Assembly (NCBI GenBank): GCA_010015745.1
Contig: ML978195.1
Location: forward strand, 186,001-250,000
Direction of reading: 5' to 3'
DNA from: Setomelanomma holmii
Lineage: Eukaryota > Ascomycota > Dothideomycetes > Pleosporales > Phaeosphaeriaceae
Length of the DNA: 64,000 bases
Of the stretch, positions 22,435-33,087 are shown one piece after another; position 1 is the stretch's first letter, and each line of letters begins with the position of its first letter. The position numbers and the translations under genes were made by a program. The notes under the pieces are model-generated. The model did not search any database. It was given only the letters and a program-made list of their open reading frames with translations, and had not been told where the DNA came from.

Positions 22435-23049
22435 GGTTCTTCGCGTCTCGAAGAATGATCAAGTCGCGTAAGGATGGCATCGCCTGCGGTGTCGTCCGCC
22501 TTTGGCGGGTCGGGCAAGTCGTCGCGTGATACAAGGACATGCACGCGAAGCACGCTCATGGCCAAGCATACCGTACATCGCACCTTCGTGACTGGTGATC
22601 GCGGGGTTGGACCGGTTCGGTGGTGGGCGACCGGCTCGGCTCGGGGTGGCGCACAGCTGGAGGCGCAAAGGATTTCGTTTTGGATAGGCGCACTGTATGA
22701 CTACGCTGCGGCTGGGCCAGCAGCATACATCGATTAGCGCCCGGGAGTGGTTTAGACGGCGTATATGTTGGCATACTCGATAAGTTTCAGATGAAGCCGC
22801 GGCTTCGTTTTGGATGGGGAAGACCTCACTAGAGTCGGACATAATCTTGGCTGTCAGCCAATCAGAGTATTATAAACACGTGACTTATTGGACACAACTC
22901 TGGAAAGAACTCGGACATATCATAAGTAAACTTGTCTCTTACGATTATTACTCTACGGGGAATCATTACTCGTTCTCTTGACGTGAGCCAATTGTACTGA
23001 CTAGATCACGCAGTATCGACTCATCACATAAGCCCTCACTGCACCACGG
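22435..23049. other. intergenic, nothing recognised
   Basis: Convergent 3' flanks of the GT32 and deacetylase genes. A compact segment at about 22840-22960 has a TATA-like ATTATAAACACGTG, but no LTR ends or target duplication could be found. Confidence 0.5.
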
Positions 23050-25333
23050 TCAAGTGCACTTGCCATATGCCGACAGGCATCCGGTACCGCAGTGAGCCGT
23101 GCTGCTACCACACCATCCATACTGACTGCAGCACTCGCCCTGAGAAAAGCCAATGCAAATGTATTTGTTCGTACCGCCACATGTCCCGTCGGTCGACACC
23201 TTGCCGGTCGGCGTGGCTGCGGCCGACGAGGCCTTAGTGCTAGATGCAGACTTGGTGCTCGATGTAGCAGCAGCCTTGCTCGAGGACGTTGAGGCAGGCT
23301 CAGTGGAAGAAGAGTTTGGCTTGCTGCTGCTGACAGACGAAGAAGCAGGTTCACTCAAGGAGACAGACGAGACCTTAGAGCTAGATGTGGCTACTACACT
23401 ACTAGAAGTAGATCCCGCTTTCGAGCTGGAAGTCGATGCGGCGTTACTCGAAGACGAGGAGCTGGAGCTTGTGCACTTTCCGTACAGAGGATTGCATCCA
23501 GTACCACAGTATGCGTCGGTGCTGCCGCACCATCCGTACTGGCTGCAGCATTCACCTTCAGAAAAGCCGACGCAGGTGTAGCCATTTGTCCCACTACAGC
23601 TGCCGTCCGTGGAGATAACGCCACTGGGCGTTGCGCTTGATGCGGACGAAGTAGAAACACGAGTAGAAGATCCCCCAAAAGTGCTGCTCAACTTGACGGT
23701 AGAAGCAGAAGTCGAGGCTTTGCTGGAAGAGACACTGCTTGACGATACTTTGCTGGAAGAAATACTGCTTGACGATATTTTGCTAAATGAGACGCTGCTC
23801 GAAGAGACTTCCGTGGACGAAGCACTGGAAGTCTTGGTGGATGAGACGGAAGAAGAGCTGGCCGACTTGCTTGATGTGGAGAGAACAGAGGAAGATGAGC
23901 TCGAGGAGATGCCGCACTTGCCATATCCGCTCTGGCAACCAGTTCCACAGTGGCCGTCAGTATTACCGCAGTAGTTATACTGAGAGCAGCACTCTCCTCC
24001 CGAGAAGCCGAGGCAAGTATAACCAGATGAGGCACCACAGGAGCTATCAGTCGAGACAGTGGTTGGCGTGGAGACAGTAGTTAGCGTCGATACAGCAGCA
24101 TTCGATGTTCGGCTGCCCGTTATCGAGGAAGATGACGACTTTGTCGACGCGCACGCGGGCTGCGTGAACGATGACGTAGTGGCCACCCTCGCGGTGGGCG
24201 TTCGGTACCAGTTGGCTTCCGCATCACCCATGCACTCTCCCATGGTCACACCGGTGTAGCCCTTTGTCACCATGAGATCGAGCATATAGCCAGTCAGGTT
24301 GTAAACAGTCTGGTAGTGAATATCGTGGGCAATGGCAAGGAATTCATCAGTAGAAGAGTTCTTGGCGCTCAGCGCTGCGTTGAAGTTGTCCTTGGGGATC
24401 TGAGCCTTTTCAGGGGTAACGTTATTGTAATCATCGGTGTCAAGATTGAAGTACGAGACGTGGTACCCGAGATCTGCCATGTCGGTCTCGCAACCTGAAG
24501 CTGATGAACAGGACGAGTAAGGCGGACGCATATAGGTGGGGAACTTTCCGATGATGTTGGTGAGAGCCATCTCAAGCTTGATCATTTGTTCATAACGCTG
24601 TGCCTGAGTGATGGCAGAGAGATCCTGATGAGACCAGGTGTGACTGGCAATCTGATGTCCATCGGTAATCATGCGCTGAATCACAGTTGTCCAATTGGTA
24701 TCAATGGATCCCTTGCTGAGATTGATTCCAGTGATGACTATCGTATACCATCAGCCGACGTTCCTGTCACGAGTTCACATTTAACTTACAGAAGGTGGCC
24801 TTAAAGTTGTAAGACGCGAAAAGGTCCAGGAGATGGTCCGTATAGGAGTATGGACCATCATCGTAGGTGATGGCGATCTGCCCAGCTTTGGTGCAAGCGT
24901 AGATACCAGAGCTGCCGTACAACACGCTGCCGACTTTGTCACGAGTGACATCCTTGGTAGTGCCACCAGAGGGAACAACATTGGCATCAGCGGCGGGTCC
25001 GTACTCGAACAGGCTGTCGGGTGCTTGGCAGTAAGCACTGCCTTGACCACACCATCCACCGGTTGAGCAACAGTAGCCTTCCGCGCACGTTGCGCAACCA
25101 TAGCTTGGACCACATCGGCCATTCGCATCGCCACCCTGGCGCGCTTCCAACTGTGATCCATGAGAGGAATGGGCGACCCTCGCCGCACGTGCACCATAGA
25201 TGTTCCTCCTCTTCAATCCAGCGAGATCCTTATTGTTGCCGAGTCCGAAGATTTTGGGAGCCCCTGGAATGCCGCCATGGGCTACAGCCAAGGGTACAAT
25301 CAGCGACCCAGCAAGTAGTTCTGCGAAACGCAT
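23050..25333 (-). CDS. CE4 chitin deacetylase with four CBM18 chitin-binding modules
   Basis: Two exons, 25333-24790 and 24737-23050, with a 52-bp intron that restores FKATFFITG; 743 residues. The start at 25333 gives a clean signal peptide (MRFAELLAGSLIVPLAVAHG); an ATG 18 bp upstream is also in frame. One CBM18 comes first (C74-C102: CGPSYGC...YCCSTGGWCG). The NodB catalytic domain follows: TYDDGP (D158-D159), HTWSHQDL (metal-binding His pair), RPPYSS, FNLDTDDY and IAHDIH, all five motifs present. Three more CBM18 modules (each ECCSQYxxCG...CGTGC...YGKC) follow, joined by long Ser/Thr/Lys linkers. It should convert cell-wall chitin to chitosan while anchored by multivalent chitin binding. 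Confidence 0.93.
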
Positions 25334-26587
25334 CGTTCGAGTTTGGTCCAATTAGCGATATTAAGATTACTGTTCCGTCGCGTGTCCTGGTGGATTTTGA
25401 GCTGGTGTAGGTTGGTAGTTCCAACAATGATGTTCTCAACGAATTTGGTGTCGAACAAAGCGAGTGGCAGTCACCTATGAAGGGACAAGACGGGGCAAAG
25501 AGCGAACGGGGAGTTACATATTCCCAAGACTACGACCAATACTTATTGCCTGCGAAATGTGACGAGAAGCGACGAAGGGGCCAGACGTGGCGTACCCAAG
25601 ACATCGCAAAATTCCAACAAGTCTCGACCATCGCTGGCTATGGCGTCCTTGGCAGTGTGTAGCTCAGCCGCAGCGCGTGTCAAGCAGACTTTAGGGCCTT
25701 GGAAGCAGAGAAAAGTAGGAAACAAATGACGACGAGAGACGACAAGGCTGCACTATGTCACGGCGACAGCGAAGGTGTACGCGGCCATATTTCCACAATT
25801 TGAGCGAAGAGTGCGAAGGGTGAATTGACGCGGCTGAGCCTGCGCAAAAGCAGAATTAGAGTTAGGAGTCTCACCAGGAGCGCAATTCAGCTCGTCGAGG
25901 ATTCTGAAACATTCCATCTTCGTGGTGTCGCACCCGACGAAAATATCTTCGTGCTGAGGTCGATGAATGAACCGGCGTATCATGGACATGATGATGAATT
26001 TGTATGTCCGGGCATTGTTTTCTCCTGACAAGCCCGCTTAGATCCTTGGCGACGGCTCGGCAAATGCAGATTTGACGTGGTCTAGAACGTCACCCCAGGA
26101 ACAACATTTCCCCTCAGCCTTGCGCAATTGTCAACATCCCGCACGCCCACCCGCTGGATGTTCTGGAAGATACACGACCTTCAGTCTGTAGGAACGCAAA
26201 TTCATACCGTGGGCGGTCGCTGAGCATGCGATGGGATTTTTGCACGATGTCATTTTTCCAAAACAAACAGCGATGGAAAGTCTTCATGCTAGAGCAGACC
26301 GAGATTGTATCGTTGGTACTCCCGATTCATCAGCCAGCCCATCTTTCGTGACGCGTCACCAGAAAAACGGGCTATAGTGCTAATGGTCTTGCCGGTCCGC
26401 GTACTATCATCACGCTACGAGCCTCTTCACACAAGCCTGCCCATGGCGACTGATCGAATGGAGAAACCAATGATGATATTTGACAGTGAAAGGACATCGC
26501 CCTGCTCCTGACATAAGCGGCGAGGACGGAGCAGTTCACACCGCCCGGATTGTGGGTATCGGCTGTTTCCAAGTAGCACAAGCCTCT
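25334..26587. other. intergenic, no gene recognised
   Basis: Upstream region of the deacetylase gene, then about 1 kb with only short overlapping frames on both strands. None has a family resemblance. Confidence 0.5.
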
Positions 26588-27536
26588 TCAGATACCGCGC
26601 TCCATCAACCTCATCATCGAAGCAGTCCATCCAGCAAACCGTCCCTTCATCTGACTCACAAATCCTCCGGGTGAGAAGTTGGATTGTCGCATGCCGTCTC
26701 TCAACCGCGCCTCATCCACAGGCTCCTTCGCTGGAAAGAAATGTAAATTGGGAAGGCACGCAGCGAATAGACTCTGCTGGTTGAGATGATATTCATCTGC
26801 TGGCTCTGACGCAGACGGAGCTTTTTTAGCGCGCGAGTCTGGGCCATGGTTCCTTCTGCGTATAAGGCGTCCATCAGGTCTTGAGTGCCGCGCAGCATGA
26901 CTTCTTCCTCGCTGAAGTACGAGAGCATCGCGAAATTGTTCGGCGAGTACAGTGAAAGGTACGAACGGACTTGCACGTGACGATGGCGATGACAGAAGCT
27001 GATCAATGCCTGTAGATCTGCATTCATGGGGCTGTGACGCGTCCAGTATGGTCCATACAGGAATTGTAGAGCGCGCACACGGCCGAGGGGTACAGGGGTG
27101 CATCGCTGTATAAAGTAGTACGTGAGTCCGAGTGTGTACAAAGCCAACTCGTTGAAGTGCAGCTCTAGACCACGTGTTTCTGCATACAGCTGCTTGTTGA
27201 CCTATATTGATTGCATATGATCAGCACATGTTTCACAGTCATCTGTTCGTTGATAGTACTGACAAAGCGTAGCTGGTTGGCGAGAAGGCTGAAGCCTGCT
27301 TATTCCTTCGCTACGTGAAGCGCGATCGTGTTGGCCTTCGGTGCACCTTTATACCACCGCCTGAAGCCATCATATCTGGCAGTGAATTTGATAGGATCGT
27401 CTTCAGTCAACACCAGCTCGTAGATGCAGGTCCTTAGCTCACCCGAAAGCCCGAAGAAGTTGCAGTCGCCATCGGTCGAAGCTTGAACGGGACCGTCTCT
27501 CATAATGCAACAATTGACAGGGTGACAGAAGAACAC
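26588..27536 (-). pseudogene. LPAEIRN-family gene with in-frame stop (copy 4)
   Basis: Reads leftward: FFGLSGELRTCIYELVL, then KFTARYDGFRRWYKGA. A TAA at 27300-27302 is followed in the same frame by GFSLLANQLRF. A plausible intron (GTCAGT...TATAG, about 61 bp, near 27208-27268) leads to VNKQLYAETRGLELHFNELA and on through RVRALQFLYGPYW. Near 26760-26850 family-like C-terminal text switches frame (PNLHFFPAKEPVDEARLRDG, then GWTASMMRLMERGI, stop 26588). One nonsense codon and one probable indel make this a pseudogene. The helix motif here is diverged (LSGELRTCIYE). Confidence 0.68.
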
Positions 27537-27753
27537 CCAAGGATGAAAGTATGCGAGTGAAAGAGAAAAGAGCGTGGTCGAGGTGAGACACGATGAGTGT
27601 CACCGCGATGGAGAGCAATTAAGACTTGAGTCGGTATTTACAATCGTCGCTGAGAGAAGGAAAGAACAATGGATTGGCATGGCGCCAAGCCCAATTGGGA
27701 AATGGCCCGGGGGAAGTGATATGGTACAGACGTCATGCAGAAGGTACATCTTA

Positions 27754-29216
27754 TTACACGCTGCACATGGCCGCAATTGCGACCACCAACACGGATATTA
27801 GGCTCACCGCGATGGTGCCCGCAGCGCCCGTATTCTGAGGAGATGACGCGCCCGAACTTCTCGATGCACCACCGCTCTGCGTAGCACTGCTGCTGCTCGA
27901 GCTTCCACCACCATTAGCAGTCTGTAAGCTCTTCGCTGAGGGATACAGAAGGCCCTGCACAACCTCCAATGCGTCGTAGACCTCACCAAGATTGCCGTCA
28001 CTTGCACTCGCCTGTTCCCATTTGGAGTCTGCGTCCGCCCAGCTGAGGCTGCACGAGGGTTTCCCACCACTTGTGCAGACCGAAACTGCTCCCTGGGCAG
28101 AGGCCGAAAGAATCTTGCTGATAGTACCTGAGGCAAACGGAGCAGCGAGCGCAGCGCGAGCCATGGTACGCGCGAATATTCCTTTGAATGCACGTTGATC
28201 GACATCACATTTGCCGTTATTTTCACACGCTGTTTCGATAATGACAGGATTGTCCTTCGTGGCTTGAAATACGGAAGAGGCATTGACGAAGCCATTCACA
28301 GTGTCTGTCCAGTTTTGCGCGCCAGTCTGCGAGATCAGTACCTATCTGACTAGGTGGACATGTTGCGACTTACCATGTTGAACATCAGGGCTGCTCCCTC
28401 CGTGTAGACACCATGGGCAGCTGTCCACTGGATATGGTTGACCTGCGAACAGTTTTTCTTGTCATCCGCTCCGTCAAATACATGGAAATCGCTGACAAGA
28501 CCAATGTCATTAGACCACTTGTAGATCTGATTTGCATACTGCGTGTAAGTTGAGTTTCCAGTAAATTTTGCAAGACGGGCAGATAGCAGGAAGAAGTTGC
28601 CATTCGACATGCTGTTCTTGTAATTGTAGCCGTTGTTGAACGTGAAGATTTGCCATTTCAAGCCACCACCGCAGGTGGCATAGTCGATACGTTCCGCTTG
28701 AGTATTCCAGACATTGACAACGAGATCAATCCAATTGAGGTTTGCGGGCTTTGGGAAACCAACTTCGGCTGCGGTCATCGCCGCCAATCCCCAACTGCTT
28801 TGATCATCATTGCCAAGGGTCTTGGTCTGATTCGGAGGCATGAAGGCATCATGATCGCCAATCTGGTGCTGAAGGGCTTCCGAAATGAGCGAGTCGTACT
28901 GAGAGTCCCCAGTGAGATATGAGTACCCGATCAACGCGTTGAAGACGATACCGGCTTCCCACCAGTAGTAAGGGTCGGGAAAGAGGCCAAGAGTGAGGTC
29001 TTTTTGCAATGTCTCATTGTAGAACGAAACGATACCACCAGCAAGCGATTTTGCGGCCGACTTGATCGAATCTACTCCCTGTAAGGATCTGCATTACACT
29101 CAGCGCGTGGCGTAATTACCTGTACTGCTGACATCGAGTTGAATGCCAGTCTGACCAACAACCCGGCCTACGAGGAAAGGAAGAGCAAGAGACAGCACAC
29201 CTGTGTGTCCGAACAT
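27754..29216 (-). CDS. DCW1: GH76 mannan endo-1,6-alpha-mannosidase, DCW1/DFG5 type, GPI-anchored
   Basis: Three exons (29216-29120, 29071-28374, 28326-27754), introns of 48 and 47 bp with matching phases, 455 residues. The signal peptide is within the first 20 residues; the mature part begins QTGIQLDVSSTDSIKSAA, standard for the family. The paired catalytic aspartates are in GNDDQSSWGLAAM (D121-D122). The C-terminus has a Ser/Gly-rich spacer followed by a hydrophobic tail (AGTIAVSLISVLVVAIAAMC), a GPI-anchor signal. Dfg5/Dcw1 enzymes are thought to transfer GPI proteins from the plasma membrane to cell-wall glucan. The exact paralogue (DCW1 or DFG5) cannot be settled here. Confidence 0.92.
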
Positions 29217-29481
29217 CCTTGATGAAATGAAACGCGTGACGATACGAACAAGAAGATTCGGACGGCCACTGCCTTGATGGGATCCGGCGGGTTTTGATAT
29301 TCTCGCGAGTGGATCTGCCCAGAAACTACGACTGCGCCGCCGTCCGTTCGGACCAATGATAGCTCGAACATTGCATTAACCGCAGGACGCCTTACCCGAA
29401 AGTAGCGCATTTCTAATTTTGAATTAAGGCTGCAAGCACCAAGGCGATCTCTTTTGTTTCATCAAAATGTTACCAGCCGGC

Positions 29482-30741
29482 TCACCGAGTCTTGCGCTTC
29501 AAACCCATCTTCACAACGAGAGCTTCAGCAATGTCGTGCGCAAAGCCTTCATCGTTAATGGCGCGGTCATCTTCAACAACATCGATCCCGCTGTCTGCTA
29601 GCCCGTCTCTAATGACTTGAAAGAGGATGCCGTCAGCTTCTCCGTCTGCAAATGGTCCATCAGGGACTGCGATCATGCTGATACCGCCCTTTGGTAACCA
29701 CACTTCAACAGCCGTGGGATCTTTGACGTGATGCTTCAAAATCTCAACAATCGTTGCGCCAACTTGCCGTGCTTCCTCCACGGATGTTCTCATGAGCGTC
29801 ACGACGGGATTGTGTTCGTACAGTTTCCGCTCCCTGTATCGTTCTGGAACGCTGGCTATGGGACCGAAATTGGTCATGTCGGTTGCGCCCACGGAGATGA
29901 TATTTGGTATTCCGGATTCTGCAGCGGCTTCGAGACGGTGCGGCCCTGCACTCATGACGCCTCCTGTTATGTGATCGCAGAGCTCGGTGGTCGTCAAATC
30001 AAGCACAGCTTCAAGTTCACCTTCTCTCACAAGGCGTTCCATTGCCTTTCCTCCATGGCCGGTAGCATGGAAGACATACGATTCGACGTCAAAGTTTGAC
30101 TCAAGATGTTTGCGGATCGTGTCAACGGCTGGCGTGGTCACGCCGAACATGGAGATTCCAACGCGCTTTCTTAACCCCTCCGGCGACGTGCCAGTTCTGG
30201 TCCTTGTCCTGTGTGCGAGTGCCATAGCTGCAATCGCATACCCGGCATTGCTCAGCACGCGCCGCAAGATTTGATTGAGACCCGCAATATCGACCACCGA
30301 GTTCATTAGGGTAATGTCGGTCTCCTCGACGATGGGCCCTGTGTCACCACTTGCAACGGTTGATACAATCAACTTGGGAAATCCAATCGGAAGCGCGTCT
30401 CTCATGACTTGCGCAGCGAGTGAGGTGCCTCCAGAACCCCCGGCTGCGACGATTGCATCGATCTTCCCTTGTTCGTGAAGCTTCCTGACTGCTTTTGTTG
30501 CACATGAAGCCATAGTCTTGATGACCTCGCCACGAGGTAAGTCGCTCAGGTTTTGGCCATCGCCATACTCGTTGAACAAATCTTTCTGGCCAATATTTAT
30601 AGCCGAATTATTCGTCGGTGTTCGTCCGACATCAATCAACGCCACATCGATGGGACTGTGTTTGATCTCATCGCGTAGGTAGAGCAGTTCTTCTAGCTTC
30701 GTATCGCATGTGCCAAGCATAACAACGTGGGGGCAAGACAT
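29482..30741 (-). CDS. UPF0261 / Tm-1-like ATP-binding domain protein
   Basis: Single exon, 419 residues, start MSCPHVVMLGTCDTK at 30741. The sequence follows the UPF0261/Tm-1 N-terminal domain throughout: GTCDTKLEELLYLRD, IDVGR, VAAGGSGGTSLAAQVMRDAL, PKLIVSTVASGDT, HATGHGGKAMERL, LDLTTTELCDHITGGVMSAGP and IPNIISVGATDMTNFGP. In tomato Tm-1 this domain binds ATP and a viral replication protein, and it is fused to a TIM-barrel domain. In this window the TIM-barrel partner is encoded separately by the divergent gene 203 bp away. The native biochemical function in fungi is not established. Confidence 0.92.
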   Translation of the reverse strand: MSCPHVVMLGTCDTKLEELLYLRDEIKHSPIDVALIDVGRTPTNNSAINIGQKDLFNEYGDGQNLSDLPRGEVIKTMASCATKAVRKLHEQGKIDAIVAAGGSGGTSLAAQVMRDALPIGFPKLIVSTVASGDTGPIVEETDITLMNSVVDIAGLNQILRRVLSNAGYAIAAMALAHRTRTRTGTSPEGLRKRVGISMFGVTTPAVDTIRKHLESNFDVESYVFHATGHGGKAMERLVREGELEAVLDLTTTELCDHITGGVMSAGPHRLEAAAESGIPNIISVGATDMTNFGPIASVPERYRERKLYEHNPVVTLMRTSVEEARQVGATIVEILKHHVKDPTAVEVWLPKGGISMIAVPDGPFADGEADGILFQVIRDGLADSGIDVVEDDRAINDEGFAHDIAEALVVKMGLKRKTR

Positions 30742-30944
30742 AGCTTAACCCGCAGACCATGCGTCGAGTGTTTCGAGGTACAATGGGAAGGCATTAAAAT
30801 TGGGTGCAGTCGTTGGGCACGGTCAATGATCGTGGTCGAGAAAAGATGTCCCCGCGTTTACGTCATCACGCAGCTCTTTTCTTCCCAAACGGCGAACATT
30901 CAACAATTCCTCGGCTTCTTCCACGACGACACACTGGCACCACG
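30742..30944. promoter_or_regulatory. shared bidirectional promoter of the Tm-1-like gene pair
   Basis: Only 203 bp separate the divergent start codons of the UPF0261 gene and the TIM-barrel gene. Co-regulation through one promoter is likely, although no specific operator was recognised. Confidence 0.55.
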
Positions 30945-31836
30945 ATGTCACCACCAACAGATCGCAAAACCATATTAGAAAGCCTGCGCAAATCTATCAA
31001 TAATGGCAACATCATTGTTGGGGCTGGCGCCGGCATTGGTCTTTCGGCGAAGTTCATCGAGCAAGGCGGTGGTGACATGATCATCATATATAATAGCGGC
31101 CGTTTTCGTATGGCAGGGAGAGGATCTTTGGCGGGACTCATGCCTTATGGCAACGCCAACGATGTTGTATTAGAAATGGTATTGAGATTCAAAGTCATGT
31201 TCTAAGGTGACAGCTAACAAGTACCAGGCCAGTGAGGTACTTCCTGTCGTCAAGCACACGCCCGTTCTAGCCGGCGTGTGCGCAACAGATCCGTTTCGTG
31301 ATATGGACAGATTTTTGAAGCAGCTGAAGGACCTCGGCTTCGCTGGCATTCAAAACTTCCCGACGGTCGGTCTAATAGACGGCACGTTTCGACAGAACCT
31401 TGAAGAGACAGGTATGAGCTACGATGCTGAGGTTGAGTTCATCCGAAAAGCACGCGAACTCGACTTGCTCACCACGCCGTACGTCTTCAATGTTGACGAA
31501 GCCAAGAAGATGGCTGAAGCCGGTGCGGACATCTTGGTTGCGCACATGGGTCTTACGACGTCTGGAAGCATTGGCGCGACGAGTGGAAAGAGCTTGGATG
31601 ATAGTGTGAAGCTGATCCAGGAGATTCGTGATGCCGCAATCAAAGTGAACGACGGCGTCATTGTGTTGTGCCACGGCGGCCCAATTGCCGCACCGGAAGA
31701 CGCGGAGTATGTCATAAGTAAGACCAAAGGCGTACACGGCTTCTACGGCGCAAGTTCGATGGAGAGACTACCTGTCGAGGAAGCGATCACGAACATCACC
31801 AAGACATTTAAGAACATCAAACCGTCCTCAAAATGA
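30945..31836 (+). CDS. TIM-barrel protein of the PEP-hydrolase-like family (Tm-1 C-terminal homologue)
   Basis: Two exons, 30945-31179 and 31229-31836, with a 49-bp intron; 280 residues. The start MSPPTDRK is the first ATG compatible with the domain. Family blocks seen: IIVGAGAGIGLSAKFIEQGG, MIIIYNSGRFRMAGRGSLAG, LPVVKHTPVLAGVCATDP, GFAGIQNFPTVGLIDG, ADILVAHMGLTTSGSIGAT and VLCHGGPIAAPEDAEYV. This is the domain annotated as phosphoenolpyruvate hydrolase-like; in plants it is the C-terminal half of Tm-1-like proteins. The divergent neighbour encodes the other half, so the two probably act together. The catalytic activity is not known from sequence. Confidence 0.92.
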
Positions 31837-31863
31837 TAACACGGTCTGGCTTCTGATTGAACC

Positions 31864-32458
31864 TTAGAGCTTGACCCACGGATCCGACTGCGTCTTCGCA
31901 ATTCCTTCTTTTAGCTTTTTCAGTTCTTTTGCTCGTGTTTTTACATCCTTCGAGAAGTCGTCAAACATGCGCGCAGCACTTCTCCGACCTATCCCTAGCA
32001 AGCCTTTGCCAAACATCCATGTCAACCATCCGTCATAGTCTTCGCCATGAACGAACGTGGTACCACCAGGTGTCACATGGCTCTCGATGAACTGAAAATA
32101 GTGTCTGCCGGCGAAGGCACCACCAAATGTGCTGCCATGCCAGGTCAATTCTGTGGACGAATTCGCCTTCACTATAGGTACGAGCTTTATACCGCGGATC
32201 TTCGCGTTAAGAGTTTCGCCCTGCTGAAGTTTACGAGGGTCTCTGCCTGGCGGGATGGTGTTCATGGATTGAATGAATGTCGAGTGCCATTCGGAGTAGC
32301 GCGCGAAATCGAGTATCTTATTTCCGTTAGCGCGCGAAGACGACCTTAGGAGACAAGGTGTAAGCAAGACTTACGATTGCGCGCACCTCTTCCGGCGTCG
32401 CGTCTATCTCTGTCTCAATCTGCACGTGGGCCATGTCGGGTTCTGTTGCAGTAGACAT
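31864..32458 (-). CDS. SRPBCC/START-like lipid- or ligand-binding protein
   Basis: Two exons, 32458-32375 and 32316-31864, with a 58-bp intron (GTAAGT...ATAAG); 178 residues. The start MSTATEPD lies just before the first strand (VQIETEIDATPEEVRAI). The rest has the typical order: ILDFARYSEWHSTFI, a PPG-RKLQQGETL turn, a central ELTWHGSTFGGAFAGRHYF strand pair and a C-terminal long helix ending in a Lys-rich stretch. Fungal proteins of this type are small cytosolic proteins with a hydrophobic cavity; the ligand is unknown. The gene converges on the TIM-barrel gene with 27 bp between stops. Confidence 0.82.
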
Positions 32459-33087
32459 TGGGATGCCATAGGTCCCTTCTATTCTTATACCATCCTTCCG
32501 TCGAGTCAGCAGCCACCGTCTGACGTGATACACAATCGCAAGTATCGCCTGCCAGGGACCGATTGGACTGCATGTACTCCATATCCGTTGCATTGGGGAT
32601 GGCCCCAACTCAAATCTGCTGATTTTCTCAGCACGATACATAGCCACAATCAGCCAGCTAAGCTTTGGTCAGTCTTTGCGGAGCTCAACTCTCATGATTG
32701 TTTACATCGTTATAAGCTGAACCAAGGTGCAACAGAAGGAACTGAAACCAGTTGGCGCACGTTGCACATATCGCACACATATCTCTGGTCGTTTCTCTCG
32801 CTCAGAACGTGTGATGTCATGTGCCTGGCGCATTGCGGATGCACCGGCTACTGCACCTCTCGCTCCGCGTGGATTGTCTTACATGCCCGCACCTGCCATG
32901 AATCACATCCTGATACAAGTTCTCGCGATTTAGGGATCTATATGCACTTCGATTAGAGAGAAATATATGGGGTGATGAGTTGCGCACAGCTTACAATACT
33001 AGACTCCCTAGTTGCGATTCATTCCTTTTTAATCTAGAACTATGCTTGACCCCGAAAAATCGACCAGATCAACCAGCACGACAGTTA
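32459..33087. other. intergenic, nothing recognised
   Basis: Upstream of the SRPBCC gene and downstream of the next reverse-strand frame. Overlapping forward frames at 32426-32956 are not protein-like. Confidence 0.5.

Noticed and set aside
22840..22965. A further solo LTR or promoter-like repeat with TATAAACACGTG
   Set aside because: No TG...CA ends with a flanking duplication were found and no second copy in the window.
23153..23974. Long forward-strand frames across the deacetylase linkers
   Set aside because: They are antisense shadows of Ser-rich codons; the reverse strand has complete NodB and CBM18 motifs.
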